Shown: positions 34,700-44,127 of the stretch, in pieces
Position numbering within the stretch: position 1 is the first letter of the stretch
How the letters are laid out: each line of letters opens with the position of its first letter
Source of the DNA: Acidobacteriota bacterium
Lineage (GTDB): Bacteria; Acidobacteriota; Terriglobia; Acidiferrales; UBA7541
Direction: 5' to 3'
Assembly: GCA_003223215.1 (NCBI GenBank)
Contig: QHYH01000084.1
Location: forward strand, 1 to 64,000
Length of the DNA stretch: 64,000 nt
Notes under the pieces: model-generated
Database searches by the model: none
Told to the model about the DNA's origin: nothing
What the model saw: only the letters and a program-made list of their open reading frames with translations
Made by a program: the position numbers and the translations under genes

Positions 34700-35428
34700 G
34701 TGCGCCGGCGCTTTTTCGTCGACGAATTTGTGGGTGGCCGCGCCGTTATGGCAGGCGAGACGGCGCACCATCTGGGCCGCGTCTTGCGCGCGGAACCCGG
34801 CCAGCTCTACGAACTGAGCGACGGCAAGCGGGTCTGGCTAGCGCGCATTGCAGAGGTAAAACGCGACCGCGTCGAGTTCTCTCTGATGGAGGAGTTGCCG
34901 TCACGCGAACCCCTTTTACAGACGGTGCTGCTTCTTTCCATCGTAAAATTCGACGCCTTCGAGTTCGCGCTTGAAAAAGCTACCGAGCTGGGCGTCTGTC
35001 GGATTGTACCGCTGGTTGCCGTTCGCAGCGAAAAATCCCTGCTTGCCGCGGCCCCCAAGCGTGCGGAGCGGTGGAAGAAGATTCTTCTGGAAGCTTCCCA
35101 GCAATCCCGACGCCTGCGCATCCCGGAACTCGCTCCGCTCATGAAGCTCGAAACTGCCCTTTCATCGACTTCCGGCCGCCTGAAAATCCTCCTTTCCGAA
35201 CGTCCTGAAGCGCCCTCCCTCCGCGGCATCCTGGAAGGGCAAAACGCTGCCGCCGCCGTCGTTCTGGCCATCGGCCCGGAGGGTGGCTGGACCGACGCGG
35301 AGTTCCAGCGCTCCCAGACCCATGGTTTCCGCGAGGCATCGCTCGGTCGGTTGATACTTCGCACGGAAACGGCGGTGATTGCCGCGCTGGCCTCTTTAAA
35401 CTATGCTCTTTCTGGCCGACCATCCTGA
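34700..35428 (+). CDS. rsmE: 16S rRNA (uracil-1498-N3) methyltransferase
   Basis: RsmE methylates U1498 of 16S rRNA with SAM. The 242-residue product, from a GTG at 34700, has the N-terminal PUA-like domain (HHLGRVLRAEPGQLYEL) and a SPOUT methyltransferase domain with a knot signature (AIGPEGGWTDAEF, LGRLILRTETAVIAAL). The length is normal. It often lies near dnaJ or prmA in other bacteria. Confidence 0.92.
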   Translation: MRRRFFVDEFVGGRAVMAGETAHHLGRVLRAEPGQLYELSDGKRVWLARIAEVKRDRVEFSLMEELPSREPLLQTVLLLSIVKFDAFEFALEKATELGVCRIVPLVAVRSEKSLLAAAPKRAERWKKILLEASQQSRRLRIPELAPLMKLETALSSTSGRLKILLSERPEAPSLRGILEGQNAAAAVVLAIGPEGGWTDAEFQRSQTHGFREASLGRLILRTETAVIAALASLNYALSGRPS

Positions 35429-35618
35429 ATCTGGCTGGGATCAAGGGCCATTGGCATTTTAGCCAAACAGCTCGACCGGGCATCGAACCGCTACGGAGAT
35501 TGGCAGAAAGCTCACGAGCAGGAGGGGGCGCATCGCCCGGCGCTTTTTACGCAACATGCCAAAATCGCAACTGGCGCGCGCCGCGACGCCCATGCTATAA
35601 ATAATAGAAGCACCCACG

Positions 35619-36284
35619 ATGGACCGTTCGGACCAGAAACAGCGCGGCTCTGTAACCTCACCGGAAAATCCGGATTCTCTCCTATCCTCCCCGCTCTTGG
35701 CGAACGCGTCCGCTGGCGCCGCGAGCGGCGCTGCATCCTCGGCAAACACGCTTCGTAAAGAGATTCGCGTCTGGACGCGCGACTTGCTCATCGCTATCGG
35801 CCTCGCGCTTGTCATCATCGTCTTTCTCTATCAGCCCGTGAAAGTCGAAGGCACCAGCATGGCGCCGCTGCTCTCCGACCAGGAACGCATCTTCATTAAC
35901 AAATTCGTTTACCGCTTCGAGCCCATTCAGCGCGGCGACGTCGTGGTTTTTTGGTACCCGCTGGATCACAGCAAATCATTCATCAAGCGGGTGGTGGGCC
36001 TGCCCGGCGAGACCGTGGAAATTCGTCAGGGCGTGCTCTACGTCAATGGCAAGGTCATTCCCGAACCTTACGTGCCGCCGCAATATGAAGACAACAGCGA
36101 CTTCGCGCCCCTGCCGGTGCCCAAGGACCACTTTTTTGTCTTGGGGGATCACCGCATCAGCTCCAACGACTCGCGCGTCTTCGGTCCCGTTCCGAGCCAG
36201 TTCATTTATGGCCGCGCCGTTTTTGCGTACTGGCCTGTGGATCATTTCGGCTCGCTCGAGAGCACCGAAGCGAGCAGCAAATAA
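35619..36284 (+). CDS. lepB: Signal peptidase I
   Basis: The enzyme cleaves signal peptides of exported proteins at the outer face of the inner membrane. The 221-residue product has one N-terminal membrane span (DLLIAIGLALVIIVFL), the catalytic Ser at S80 (GTSMAPLL) and the general-base Lys at K123 (FIKRVVGLPGE), followed by the conserved GDHRISSNDSR box. The first 45 residues are polar and variable. It is followed by carA after 34 bases. Confidence 0.94.
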   Translation: MDRSDQKQRGSVTSPENPDSLLSSPLLANASAGAASGAASSANTLRKEIRVWTRDLLIAIGLALVIIVFLYQPVKVEGTSMAPLLSDQERIFINKFVYRFEPIQRGDVVVFWYPLDHSKSFIKRVVGLPGETVEIRQGVLYVNGKVIPEPYVPPQYEDNSDFAPLPVPKDHFFVLGDHRISSNDSRVFGPVPSQFIYGRAVFAYWPVDHFGSLESTEASSK

Positions 36285-36318
36285 ATGTCGATGTGCATGA
36301 GAACGCAAGGAGGCTCCA

Positions 36319-37503
36319 CTGACAGAAGTCCAGCACCGACCCGCGACCCTCGCGCTGGAAGACGGGCGCCTCTTTAACGGCCGTGCCGCGGGCGCCATTA
36401 CGCGCCGCGGCGGTGAAGTAGTTTTCAATACGAGCCTCACCGGTTACCAGGAAGTTTTCACCGACCCAAGTTACGCGGGGCAGATTGTCTGCCTCACTTA
36501 CCCGCACATTGGCAATGTTGGCGCTAATCTCGAAGACGAAGAGTCCGCGCGCCCGTACATCGAATCGCTGATTGTCCGGGAATTCTCCCAAATCTCGTCT
36601 AATTGGCGGTCTTCGGAAAGCGCGCAGCTTTACCTGAACCGCCACAAGATCCCCGTCATTTGGGACGTCGATACACGCGCGCTGGTGCGCCACATTCGCA
36701 ACGCCGGGACGCTGCGCGGCATCGTTTCGACCGACGGCACGCCCGCCGACCAAGTCGTTTTCGAGGCCAAGCAGTTGCCCAAAATGGCCGGCCAGGAGCT
36801 TGCGAGCCACGTGACCTGCGCGAAACCCTATGGCTGGGACAAAGGCTCGATCGAGGTGGCGATTTCGCCGTGGTCTGAGCAAATGGGTGAGTCCGATGCG
36901 AAGCCAGACAGGTATAGGCATCGCGTCATGGCCTTCGACTACGGCATCAAACAGAACATTCTGCGGCTGCTCGTGGACCACCACTGCGACGTGTGGGTCG
37001 TGCCGGCGCAAACTTCCGCCGAGGAGGCGCTAGCGTTGAACCCCGACGGCATCTTTCTTTCGAACGGCCCCGGTGATCCGGAGCCGATCGGCTACGCCAT
37101 CGAAACGATCCGCAAAATGCTCGGCAAGGTGCCCATCTTCGGGATTTGTCTCGGCCATCAGCTTTGCGGCCTCGCTCTCGGGGGCAAAACCTTCAAGCTG
37201 AAATTCGGCCATCACGGCTCGAATCATCCGGTAAAGAATCTTCTCACCGAACAGGTGGAAATCACCGCGCAGAACCACGGTTTTGCCGTGGACCCCGATT
37301 CGCTTCCTTCGCGCGACGTGGAAATCACGCATGTCAACCTGAACGATCACACCAACGAAGGCATGCGCCACAAAAAAGTGCCGCTCTTTAGCGTGCAGTA
37401 TCACCCGGAAGCTTCGCCGGGGCCGCACGATTCGCATTATTTGTTCACGCAGTTCACGGACATGATGAAAGAATGGCGCCAGCCAGGAAGCTCGCGCAAA
37501 TGA
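36319..37503 (+). CDS. carA: Carbamoyl-phosphate synthase small subunit, apparent CTG start
   Basis: CarA releases ammonia from glutamine for carbamoyl-phosphate synthesis (arginine and pyrimidines). The 394-residue product has the CarA N-domain ([34 protein letters not shown]) and the class I glutaminase with the nucleophile in GICLGHQL and His-x-Glu in [10 protein letters not shown]. Family homology reaches back past any ATG, GTG or TTG. The in-frame stop is at 36298 and the first conventional start would be the GTG at 36685, which would delete the N-domain. AAGGAGG at 36307-36313 lies five bases before a CTG, so CTG is the best start. carB follows by 16 bases. Confidence 0.9.
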   Translation: MTEVQHRPATLALEDGRLFNGRAAGAITRRGGEVVFNTSLTGYQEVFTDPSYAGQIVCLTYPHIGNVGANLEDEESARPYIESLIVREFSQISSNWRSSESAQLYLNRHKIPVIWDVDTRALVRHIRNAGTLRGIVSTDGTPADQVVFEAKQLPKMAGQELASHVTCAKPYGWDKGSIEVAISPWSEQMGESDAKPDRYRHRVMAFDYGIKQNILRLLVDHHCDVWVVPAQTSAEEALALNPDGIFLSNGPGDPEPIGYAIETIRKMLGKVPIFGICLGHQLCGLALGGKTFKLKFGHHGSNHPVKNLLTEQVEITAQNHGFAVDPDSLPSRDVEITHVNLNDHTNEGMRHKKVPLFSVQYHPEASPGPHDSHYLFTQFTDMMKEWRQPGSSRK

Positions 37504-37519
37504 GAGCGGCTCAGGACCC

Positions 37520-40500
37520 ATGCCTAAGCGGAAAGACATTAAGAAAATCTTGATCATCGGCTCCGGGCCGATCATCATCGGCCAAGCTTGCGAATTCGAC
37601 TATTCGGGAGCGCAGGCGTGCAAGGCCCTTGGTGCCGAAGGTTACGAAGTCATCCTGGTCAATTCCAACCCCGCGACCATCATGACCGATCCCGAGCTGG
37701 CTAAACGCACCTACCTTGAGCCGCTCACGCGCGAATACCTGGAAGAAATCATTGCCAGGGAAAAGCCGCACGCGCTACTGCCCACGGTTGGCGGGCAGAC
37801 GGCATTGAATCTGGCCGTCGAGCTCTCGGAAACCGGCGTCCTCGAAAAATACAAAGTGGAAATGATCGGCGCATCGTTGCGCGCCATCAAGGTGGCCGAA
37901 GACCGCCTGTGGTTCAAGGACGCTTGCCGCAAGATCGGCCTCGAAGTTCCCGCGTCCGCATTGGTGAACAACGCGAAAGACGCACTGCGCCTTTGCGACC
38001 AACTGGGCTTTCCCCTGGTTATTCGGCCGTCGTTCACGCTTGGCGGCACCGGCGGCTCCATCGCCTACAACAAGGAAGAATTTGCCGAAGCGATCTCGCA
38101 CGCGCTGGACCTCAGCCCCGTCCACGAGGCGCTGGTCGAGGAGTCCGTGCTTGGCTGGAAGGAATTCGAGCTCGAGGTCATGCGCGATTTCCGCGACAAC
38201 TTCGTGGTCATCTGCCCGATCGAGAACTTCGATCCCATGGGCGTTCACACCGGCGACTCCATCACCGTGGCCCCCGCGCAAACGCTGACCGACAAGGAAT
38301 ATCAGCGCATGCGCGACGCCGCTGCGGCCATCATCCGCGAAGTAGGCGTCGAAACCGGCGGATCGAACGTGCAGTTCGCCATCAATCCGCAAAACGGCCG
38401 CATGGTCATCATCGAGATGAACCCGCGCGTCTCGCGCAGTTCGGCTCTCGCCAGCAAGGCCACGGGCTTTCCCATCGCCAAAATTGCCGCGCGTCTCGCC
38501 GTTGGCATGAGCCTCGACGAAATTCCCAACGACATCACGGAGAAGACCCCGGCGTGTTTCGAGCCCACCATCGATTACGTCGTGGTGAAGATCCCGAAAT
38601 GGCAGTTTGAGAAATTCCCCGGCGCGGACAGCACGCTGGGCACGCAAATGAAGTCCGTCGGGGAAGTGATGGCCATCGGCCGCACGTTCAAGGAAGCCCT
38701 GCAAAAGGCCATTCGTTCGCTCGAGCCGAGTGCTCCCTGGCGCGCACCCGCCGAAACGCCGGACTCTCTCCTCCGCGAAAAATTGGCCACGCCGCGTCCC
38801 GACCGCATTTATTGGCTGCTGACCGCGATGGAACGCGGCCTTCACGCCGAGGAAATCTGCGAGCTCACAAAAATCGATCCATGGTTCATTCACCAGATTG
38901 AAGAGTTGACGGCCATGAATCGCCGCGCGGCGAGCGTCACGGTCGAGACGGCTTCCAAAGATTTGCTGCACGAAGTAAAGCGCCATGGCGCAAGCGACGA
39001 ACAACTGGCGCAAATCTGGCGTACCACGCCTGCTTCGGTGCGCTTGCAGCGTGCTCGTTACGGCGTCGCACCGGTTTTCAAGCGTGTGGACACCTGCGCT
39101 GCGGAATTTGAGTCCTTTACTCCGTATCTTTACTCGACCTACGAAGACGAGGACGAGTCCGACGCCCAGCGGCGCCCGAAAATCATGATTCTCGGCAGCG
39201 GTCCGAACCGCATCGGGCAGGGGATCGAATTCGACTATTGCTGCTGCCACGCCTCCTATGCTTTGCACGAAGACGGCTTTGAGACCATCATGGTGAATTG
39301 CAATCCCGAGACGGTTTCAACCGACTACGACACTTCGGACCGCCTGTATTTCGAGCCGTTGACGCTCGAAGACGTGCTTGCGATCGTCGAACGCGAAAAG
39401 CCACAGGGCGTCATCGTGCAATTCGGCGGGCAAACGCCGCTGAATCTTGCTTTGGAACTGAAGCGCAATGGCGTTCCCATTATCGGCACCGCGCCGGAAT
39501 CCATCGACCTTGCGGAAGACCGCAGGCGCTTCGGCCGCTTGCTCGAGGAATTGAGAATCCCCCAGCCGCGCAACGGCACGGCGTTGATCCCCGAAGAAGC
39601 CGCGCGCGTGGCGGGTGAAATCGGCCTGCCCGTTCTGGTACGCCCGAGTTACGTGCTCGGTGGCCGCGCCATGGTCATCGCCTATGACGTCAACACCGTC
39701 CAGGATTATGTGGCGCAGGCCGCTCTCATGGGCCCGGCGCGACCCGTGCTGATCGACCAGTTTCTCGAAGAGGCCACCGAGGTGGACGTGGACGCCCTGG
39801 CCGACGGGACCGACGTAATCATCGGCGGCATCATGGAGCACATTGAAGAAGCCGGAGTACATTCCGGCGACTCCTCTTGCGTGCTTCCTCCGGTAAGCCT
39901 GACACCGGCGGTTCTTGACACGATTCGCGAATACACGCGTCGCTTGGCCCTGGCGCTGAAGGTCGTCGGCTTGATGAACGTGCAGTACGCCATTCAGCGG
40001 GACACCGTTTACGTTCTGGAAGTGAATCCCCGCGCCTCGCGCACCGTTCCCTATGTGAGCAAAGCGACGGCCGTGCCGCTCGCGAAGGTCGCAGCTCGGC
40101 TGATGGCCGGAAAAAAGTTGGCAGCCATGGACCTGCCGGTGGTTAAGAACAACGGCGTTGCCGAAATCGCCGTGCGCGAATTTTATTCGGTGAAATCGCC
40201 GGTCTTTCCGTTCAACAAATTCCGCGGCGTGGACACCATTCTAGGACCGGAGATGCGCTCCACTGGCGAAGTCATGGGCATTTCGACTTCCTATGGTCAG
40301 GCCTTTGCCAAGGCGCAACTCGCCGCCGGGCAGCGTTTGCCCCGCAAAGGCACGGTGTTTCTCAGTGTAAACGACCGCGACAAAAAGCACCTGGGCGCGC
40401 TCGGTAAAGAGCTGGCCTCTCTCGGTTTTCGCTTGCTCGCCACGCGCGGCACGGCTGCGGCTCTCGAAGCTTCCGGAATCCACGCGGAGGGTGTCTTCAA

Positions 40501-40780
40501 GGTCAACGAAGGCCGACCCAATATCGTGGACCTGGTCAAAACCGGGAAAATCGATCTGATCATCAACACGCCGCTCGGCCGCGAATCTTTCTACGATGAG
40601 AAATCGATTCGGCGCGCCGCGATTCGCTACAATATACCCTGTATCACCACGCTGGCTGCAGCGAACGCGGCGGCGCGGGGCATTCACGCGCTCCGCGAGC
40701 AGGGCATCGAAGTCGCCGCTCTGCAGGACTTGCACAAAGGGCAAGCCGCCACCTCCGGCGCGCCCGCATCAGGAGATTAG
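37520..40780 (+). CDS. carB: Carbamoyl-phosphate synthase large subunit
   Basis: CarB makes carbamoyl phosphate from bicarbonate, ammonia and two ATP, with CarA. The 1,086-residue product has the two homologous ATP-grasp halves (starting [18 protein letters not shown] and [16 protein letters not shown]), the oligomerisation domain between them and a C-terminal MGS-like allosteric domain (about 950-1070). The length is normal. It is read with carA (16 bases upstream) and dapA (3 bases downstream). Confidence 0.97.
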   Translation: MPKRKDIKKILIIGSGPIIIGQACEFDYSGAQACKALGAEGYEVILVNSNPATIMTDPELAKRTYLEPLTREYLEEIIAREKPHALLPTVGGQTALNLAVELSETGVLEKYKVEMIGASLRAIKVAEDRLWFKDACRKIGLEVPASALVNNAKDALRLCDQLGFPLVIRPSFTLGGTGGSIAYNKEEFAEAISHALDLSPVHEALVEESVLGWKEFELEVMRDFRDNFVVICPIENFDPMGVHTGDSITVAPAQTLTDKEYQRMRDAAAAIIREVGVETGGSNVQFAINPQNGRMVIIEMNPRVSRSSALASKATGFPIAKIAARLAVGMSLDEIPNDITEKTPACFEPTIDYVVVKIPKWQFEKFPGADSTLGTQMKSVGEVMAIGRTFKEALQKAIRSLEPSAPWRAPAETPDSLLREKLATPRPDRIYWLLTAMERGLHAEEICELTKIDPWFIHQIEELTAMNRRAASVTVETASKDLLHEVKRHGASDEQLAQIWRTTPASVRLQRARYGVAPVFKRVDTCAAEFESFTPYLYSTYEDEDESDAQRRPKIMILGSGPNRIGQGIEFDYCCCHASYALHEDGFETIMVNCNPETVSTDYDTSDRLYFEPLTLEDVLAIVEREKPQGVIVQFGGQTPLNLALELKRNGVPIIGTAPESIDLAEDRRRFGRLLEELRIPQPRNGTALIPEEAARVAGEIGLPVLVRPSYVLGGRAMVIAYDVNTVQDYVAQAALMGPARPVLIDQFLEEATEVDVDALADGTDVIIGGIMEHIEEAGVHSGDSSCVLPPVSLTPAVLDTIREYTRRLALALKVVGLMNVQYAIQRDTVYVLEVNPRASRTVPYVSKATAVPLAKVAARLMAGKKLAAMDLPVVKNNGVAEIAVREFYSVKSPVFPFNKFRGVDTILGPEMRSTGEVMGISTSYGQAFAKAQLAAGQRLPRKGTVFLSVNDRDKKHLGALGKELASLGFRLLATRGTAAALEASGIHAEGVFKVNEGRPNIVDLVKTGKIDLIINTPLGRESFYDEKSIRRAAIRYNIPCITTLAAANAAARGIHALREQGIEVAALQDLHKGQAATSGAPASGD

Positions 40781-40783
40781 CTC

Positions 40784-41680
40784 ATGGATTTTTCCGGCGT
40801 TTTTCCCGCCTTAATCACTCCGTTTGCCGGGGACGGCTCGGTCTCGGTGGCCGACTTGAAGCACAACATTCAACAGTACAACCGCACCGGAGTGGCCGGC
40901 TACGTGGTGAACGGCTCTACCGGCGAGTCCGTGCTGCTTTCGAACTCGGAAACTGAAGCCGTTCTCGTCGCTGTAAAAGAAACAGCTTTCCGCGGCAAAA
41001 AATTGATCGCCGGGACGGGCGTGGAATCTACGACGGAAACCATTGAGCGCACCAAGCGGGCCGCACAACTTGGCTACGACGCCGCGCTTGTGAAAACCCC
41101 GTATTACTACAAACCGGCCTACAAGCCAGAAGTTTATTTTCAACACTACCACCGCGTCGCGGATGCTTCGCCGATTCCGGTGCTGCTTTATTCGGTGCCG
41201 CAGTTCACCGGAGTGGCGCTCGAACCCCCGGAAGTTGCAAAACTGGCAGGGCATCCGAACATTATCGGCATCAAGGAGAGCTCGGGAAACGTGCTGCGCG
41301 TGGCCGAAATCATTGCCGCCGTTTCGCCCCACTTCCAAGTGCTCGTCGGCTCCGCAGCTAGCGTCTATCCCTCAATGGCCGTCGGCGCGCGCGGAGCGAT
41401 CCTCGCGTTGGCGTCCGCGCTGCCGGAGAAGTGTGTCGCGCTTTACGATCTGGTTCGTCAGGGTCAGCATGAAAAGGCGCGCGAACTGCACACCGTGATT
41501 TTGCGCGCTTCAAAGCTCGTCGTTTCCGAGTGCGGAATCGCGGGCGTAAAATACGTCATGGACCAGCGTGGCTACCGCGGCGGCCTCCCGCGGCTCCCGC
41601 TCCTCCCACTCCATGACGAACAAAAGAAACGCCTTAACGCGTTCGTGGAGACTTTCGAGCCGGCGGCCATGCGGGCCTGA
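40784..41680 (+). CDS. dapA: Dihydrodipicolinate synthase family aldolase
   Basis: DapA condenses pyruvate with aspartate semialdehyde for lysine and diaminopimelate. The 298-residue product is a TIM-barrel class I aldolase with the pyruvate-binding NGSTGES, the Tyr in VKTPYYYKP and the Schiff-base Lys in IGIKESSGN. It follows carB by three bases, so it is in the same transcript. The family also contains pyruvate-dependent aldolases with other substrates (keto-deoxy sugar acids, hydroxyproline pathway), and the loop sequences do not settle this. Confidence 0.85.
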   Translation: MDFSGVFPALITPFAGDGSVSVADLKHNIQQYNRTGVAGYVVNGSTGESVLLSNSETEAVLVAVKETAFRGKKLIAGTGVESTTETIERTKRAAQLGYDAALVKTPYYYKPAYKPEVYFQHYHRVADASPIPVLLYSVPQFTGVALEPPEVAKLAGHPNIIGIKESSGNVLRVAEIIAAVSPHFQVLVGSAASVYPSMAVGARGAILALASALPEKCVALYDLVRQGQHEKARELHTVILRASKLVVSECGIAGVKYVMDQRGYRGGLPRLPLLPLHDEQKKRLNAFVETFEPAAMRA

Positions 41681-41786
41681 CGAGGACACCCTAGAAGACT
41701 CTGACTCGCCTTCCGCCGGCGGTCGTAAGAAGAACACGACCGGGAAATTGATGAGACGTTTTGTCGCGGAGTTCATCTAACCGCTC

Positions 41787-43400
41787 ATGAATTGTCGCGC
41801 ACTGGCCTTCCACCAACTCCCCCACCAGCCGAAGCTGTTCCTCGCCTATCTCGAGAAGTTTGAAAAAGTGAAAGCGTTCTACGCCTATCCCCCTACGATG
41901 CAGGCGGTGACCCGCGCGTCGAAGAAGCTAGACTACCCTCAGGAGCGCAGGGCCGAAGTAGCGGCGATCCTCAGCAAACAGAACGAGACCCTCGGGACCG
42001 GGACGGAAACCACTTCCAACCTAGAGCGGCTGGCGAAGGGAGCCGTCGCGGTTGTTTCCGGACAGCAAGTAGGGCTGTTTGGCGGTCCGGCTTACGCCAT
42101 TTACAAGGCATTGACGGCGATTCAGATTGCCGACGAATTGACACGGGACGGGATCGACGCGGTGCCGGTTTTCTGGATGGCTACCGAAGATCACGATTTG
42201 GAGGAAGTTCGCCGCACGAGTTGGTTCGAAGCGGGGAAGCTAATCCGGTTCGAGTTGCCAGATGGAAACGAAGCGGGATGGCCGGTTGGGCGGATTCCGC
42301 TAGGCGCGGAAGGCGAGCGCTTCGCGCGCGAGGCTGCGGAGCTACTCGAAAAAGACGGCGGTGACCTGCTTGGGCATTATTTGAGCGAAAGTTACAAAGC
42401 CGAGGAAACTTACGGCAGTGCGTTTGGGAAATTGTTTGCGCGGTTATTTGCGAAGCAGGGATTGATCCTGATGGATCCCCTGGATGCGGGGCTGCACAAG
42501 GTTGCCGCGCCGCTTTATCAGCACGCGCTTGCGGAGCGCGATCCCCTCAATCTGAAGTTGCTCGAGCGCGGAAAAGAATTGGAGCGCGCGGGATTCGACG
42601 CGCAGGTCAAAGTGACGTCGAAGAGCACACTGCTGTTCTACATGGGGGACGGGGCCAGGCAAGCGATTTCCGGGGGCAACAAAGATTTCGAGGCCGGCGA
42701 GCGGAGCTGGCCGCGCGACGAGCTCGTGCATCTCACGCACCTGGAGCCGGAAAACTTCAGCCCGAACGCCTTGTTCCGGCCCGTCGTGCAGGATTACTTG
42801 CTGCCGACGGCGGCCTTCATCGTCGGCCCCGCGGAGCTGTCCTACATCGCGCAATCGGAAGTGGTTTACGAGCATCTTCTCGGACGCATGCCGGTGATGC
42901 TGCCGCGCGCGGGATTTACGCTGATGGACGCAAAGGCCAACAAGCTGCTCGGCAAATACGGATTGACGGTGGCAGAGGTCTGGGCAGGCTCGCAGGAATT
43001 GCGGCGCAAGATGGAAGCCGCATCCGTTCCCAAGTCGTTGTCGAAGGGTTTTGACCGGGATCAAAAACAGATCGCCAAGATGGTCGAACAGCTTGGGAAA
43101 CAAATTGCGAAGCTCGACTCCACGCTGGCGGGCACGGTCGAAAGAACCAAGAAGGGAATTGAGTTTCATCTGGAGCAGTTGCGGCAGAAAGCTGGCCGCG
43201 CGCTGGACCAGCGGCTTGGCGTGCTTGCCTCGCACGAGCAGCACCTGGAATCGCTATTGAATCCGCACAAGGGGCTGCAAGAGAGAGAGCTATGTCTGCT
43301 GCCGTTTTTGGCACGCTGGGGTGCGGGCGGCCTAGGGGAACTGCAGAAGCTGTGTAGCAGCAAAAGGCTCGGGCATCACTTCATCGTTTCCCTGCCATAG
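41787..43400 (+). CDS. bshC: Bacillithiol biosynthesis cysteine-adding enzyme BshC
   Basis: BshC is thought to add cysteine to GlcN-malate, the last step of bacillithiol synthesis. The 537-residue product has the Rossmann-like core with VVSGQQVGLFGGPAYAIYK and FWMATEDHDLEEV near residues 90-140, PAELSYIAQSEVVYE later, and a C-terminal coiled coil. The length fits the family. Bacillithiol is best known from Firmicutes, but bshC also occurs in Acidobacteriota and Bacteroidota. bshA and bshB are not in this window. Confidence 0.88.
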   Translation: MNCRALAFHQLPHQPKLFLAYLEKFEKVKAFYAYPPTMQAVTRASKKLDYPQERRAEVAAILSKQNETLGTGTETTSNLERLAKGAVAVVSGQQVGLFGGPAYAIYKALTAIQIADELTRDGIDAVPVFWMATEDHDLEEVRRTSWFEAGKLIRFELPDGNEAGWPVGRIPLGAEGERFAREAAELLEKDGGDLLGHYLSESYKAEETYGSAFGKLFARLFAKQGLILMDPLDAGLHKVAAPLYQHALAERDPLNLKLLERGKELERAGFDAQVKVTSKSTLLFYMGDGARQAISGGNKDFEAGERSWPRDELVHLTHLEPENFSPNALFRPVVQDYLLPTAAFIVGPAELSYIAQSEVVYEHLLGRMPVMLPRAGFTLMDAKANKLLGKYGLTVAEVWAGSQELRRKMEAASVPKSLSKGFDRDQKQIAKMVEQLGKQIAKLDSTLAGTVERTKKGIEFHLEQLRQKAGRALDQRLGVLASHEQHLESLLNPHKGLQERELCLLPFLARWGAGGLGELQKLCSSKRLGHHFIVSLP

Positions 43401-43502
43401 TCATTTCAAGGCTGGCCGCAGGGACCCGCCTTTGGCCGGCAGGCCTTGCCGGACTCCGCCTCGCCTAGACTTGGACGCTACAATATCAAAGCCGGAGAAT
43501 CC

Positions 43503-43898
43503 ATGCAGACACTGACTGTGAAGACGGGGCGGCGGACGCAGCTTCTGGACGTGACGGCGCAGGTCGAGAAGGCCGTGTCTGGCGCGAAAATCTCTAAAGG
43601 TGTTTGCTACTTGTACGTGCCGCACACGACGGCAGGGATTGCCATCAACGAATGCGCGGATCCGGATGTGGCCCGGGACATAGAGGACGCGCTGGACCGT
43701 CTGGTCCCGAAAACAGGATCGTACCGGCACGGCGAAGGCAACTCGGATTCGCACATAAAGTCCGTGCTCGTCGGCGGCAGCCAAGTCGTGTTCGTGGAAG
43801 ACGGACGGCTGGCACTGGGGCGCTGGCAAGGCATCTTCTTTTGTGAATTCGACGGGCCGCGCGAGCGGAAACTCATCATGAAACTCGTCGCCGAGTGA
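43503..43898 (+). CDS. YjbQ family protein (UPF0047)
   Basis: The 131-residue product is a compact beta-fold of the YjbQ/UPF0047 family with [18 protein letters not shown], the [12 protein letters not shown] loop and [16 protein letters not shown]. Members bind a metal with conserved His and Glu residues and have been linked to thiamine-phosphate-synthase side activity, but the biological role is unclear. The start at 43503 follows GGAGAATCC; the frame extends to 43446 without homology. It follows bshC by about 100 bases. Confidence 0.85.
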   Translation: MQTLTVKTGRRTQLLDVTAQVEKAVSGAKISKGVCYLYVPHTTAGIAINECADPDVARDIEDALDRLVPKTGSYRHGEGNSDSHIKSVLVGGSQVVFVEDGRLALGRWQGIFFCEFDGPRERKLIMKLVAE

Positions 43899-43954
43899 AG
43901 GGAAAGGCCTCCCTATTCTGGCGCCCCCGTTATTTGGCGTTGCCGTGGAGCGGA

Positions 43955-44100
43955 TCACTCGTTGTGCGGGGCGGCGATGGGATCCATTCGGGCCGCGCGG
44001 CGTGCGGGCACATAACCGGCCACCGCCGCAGCAAGGCCAAGCAAGGGCGTCAGGCCCACCAGGACGGGAGCGTCAAGGCAAACCACGCGGTCACATTCAT
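43955..44100 (-). pseudogene. C-terminal remnant of a MacB/FtsX-like ABC permease
   Basis: On the minus strand the frame ends LLGLAAAVAGYVPARRAARMDPIAAPHNE and a stop in a hydrophobic-helix-then-GYxPARRAARxDP pattern that is the typical end of MacB-like permeases. An in-frame stop lies only about 30 codons upstream and no more of the gene is left. The piece is a relic of a family that is abundant in Acidobacteriota. Confidence 0.55.
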
Positions 44101-44127
44101 TGGCATGTTCGGTTGGGCAGCCGCAGC

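Noticed and set aside
37775-39268. A 497-codon open frame antisense to carB
   Set aside because: It is a shadow of a highly conserved gene in GC-rich DNA and shows no family features. The same applies to long antisense frames over istA (4872-5672), hemW/threonine aldolase (46969-48426) and the acyl-CoA dehydrogenase (53508-54734).
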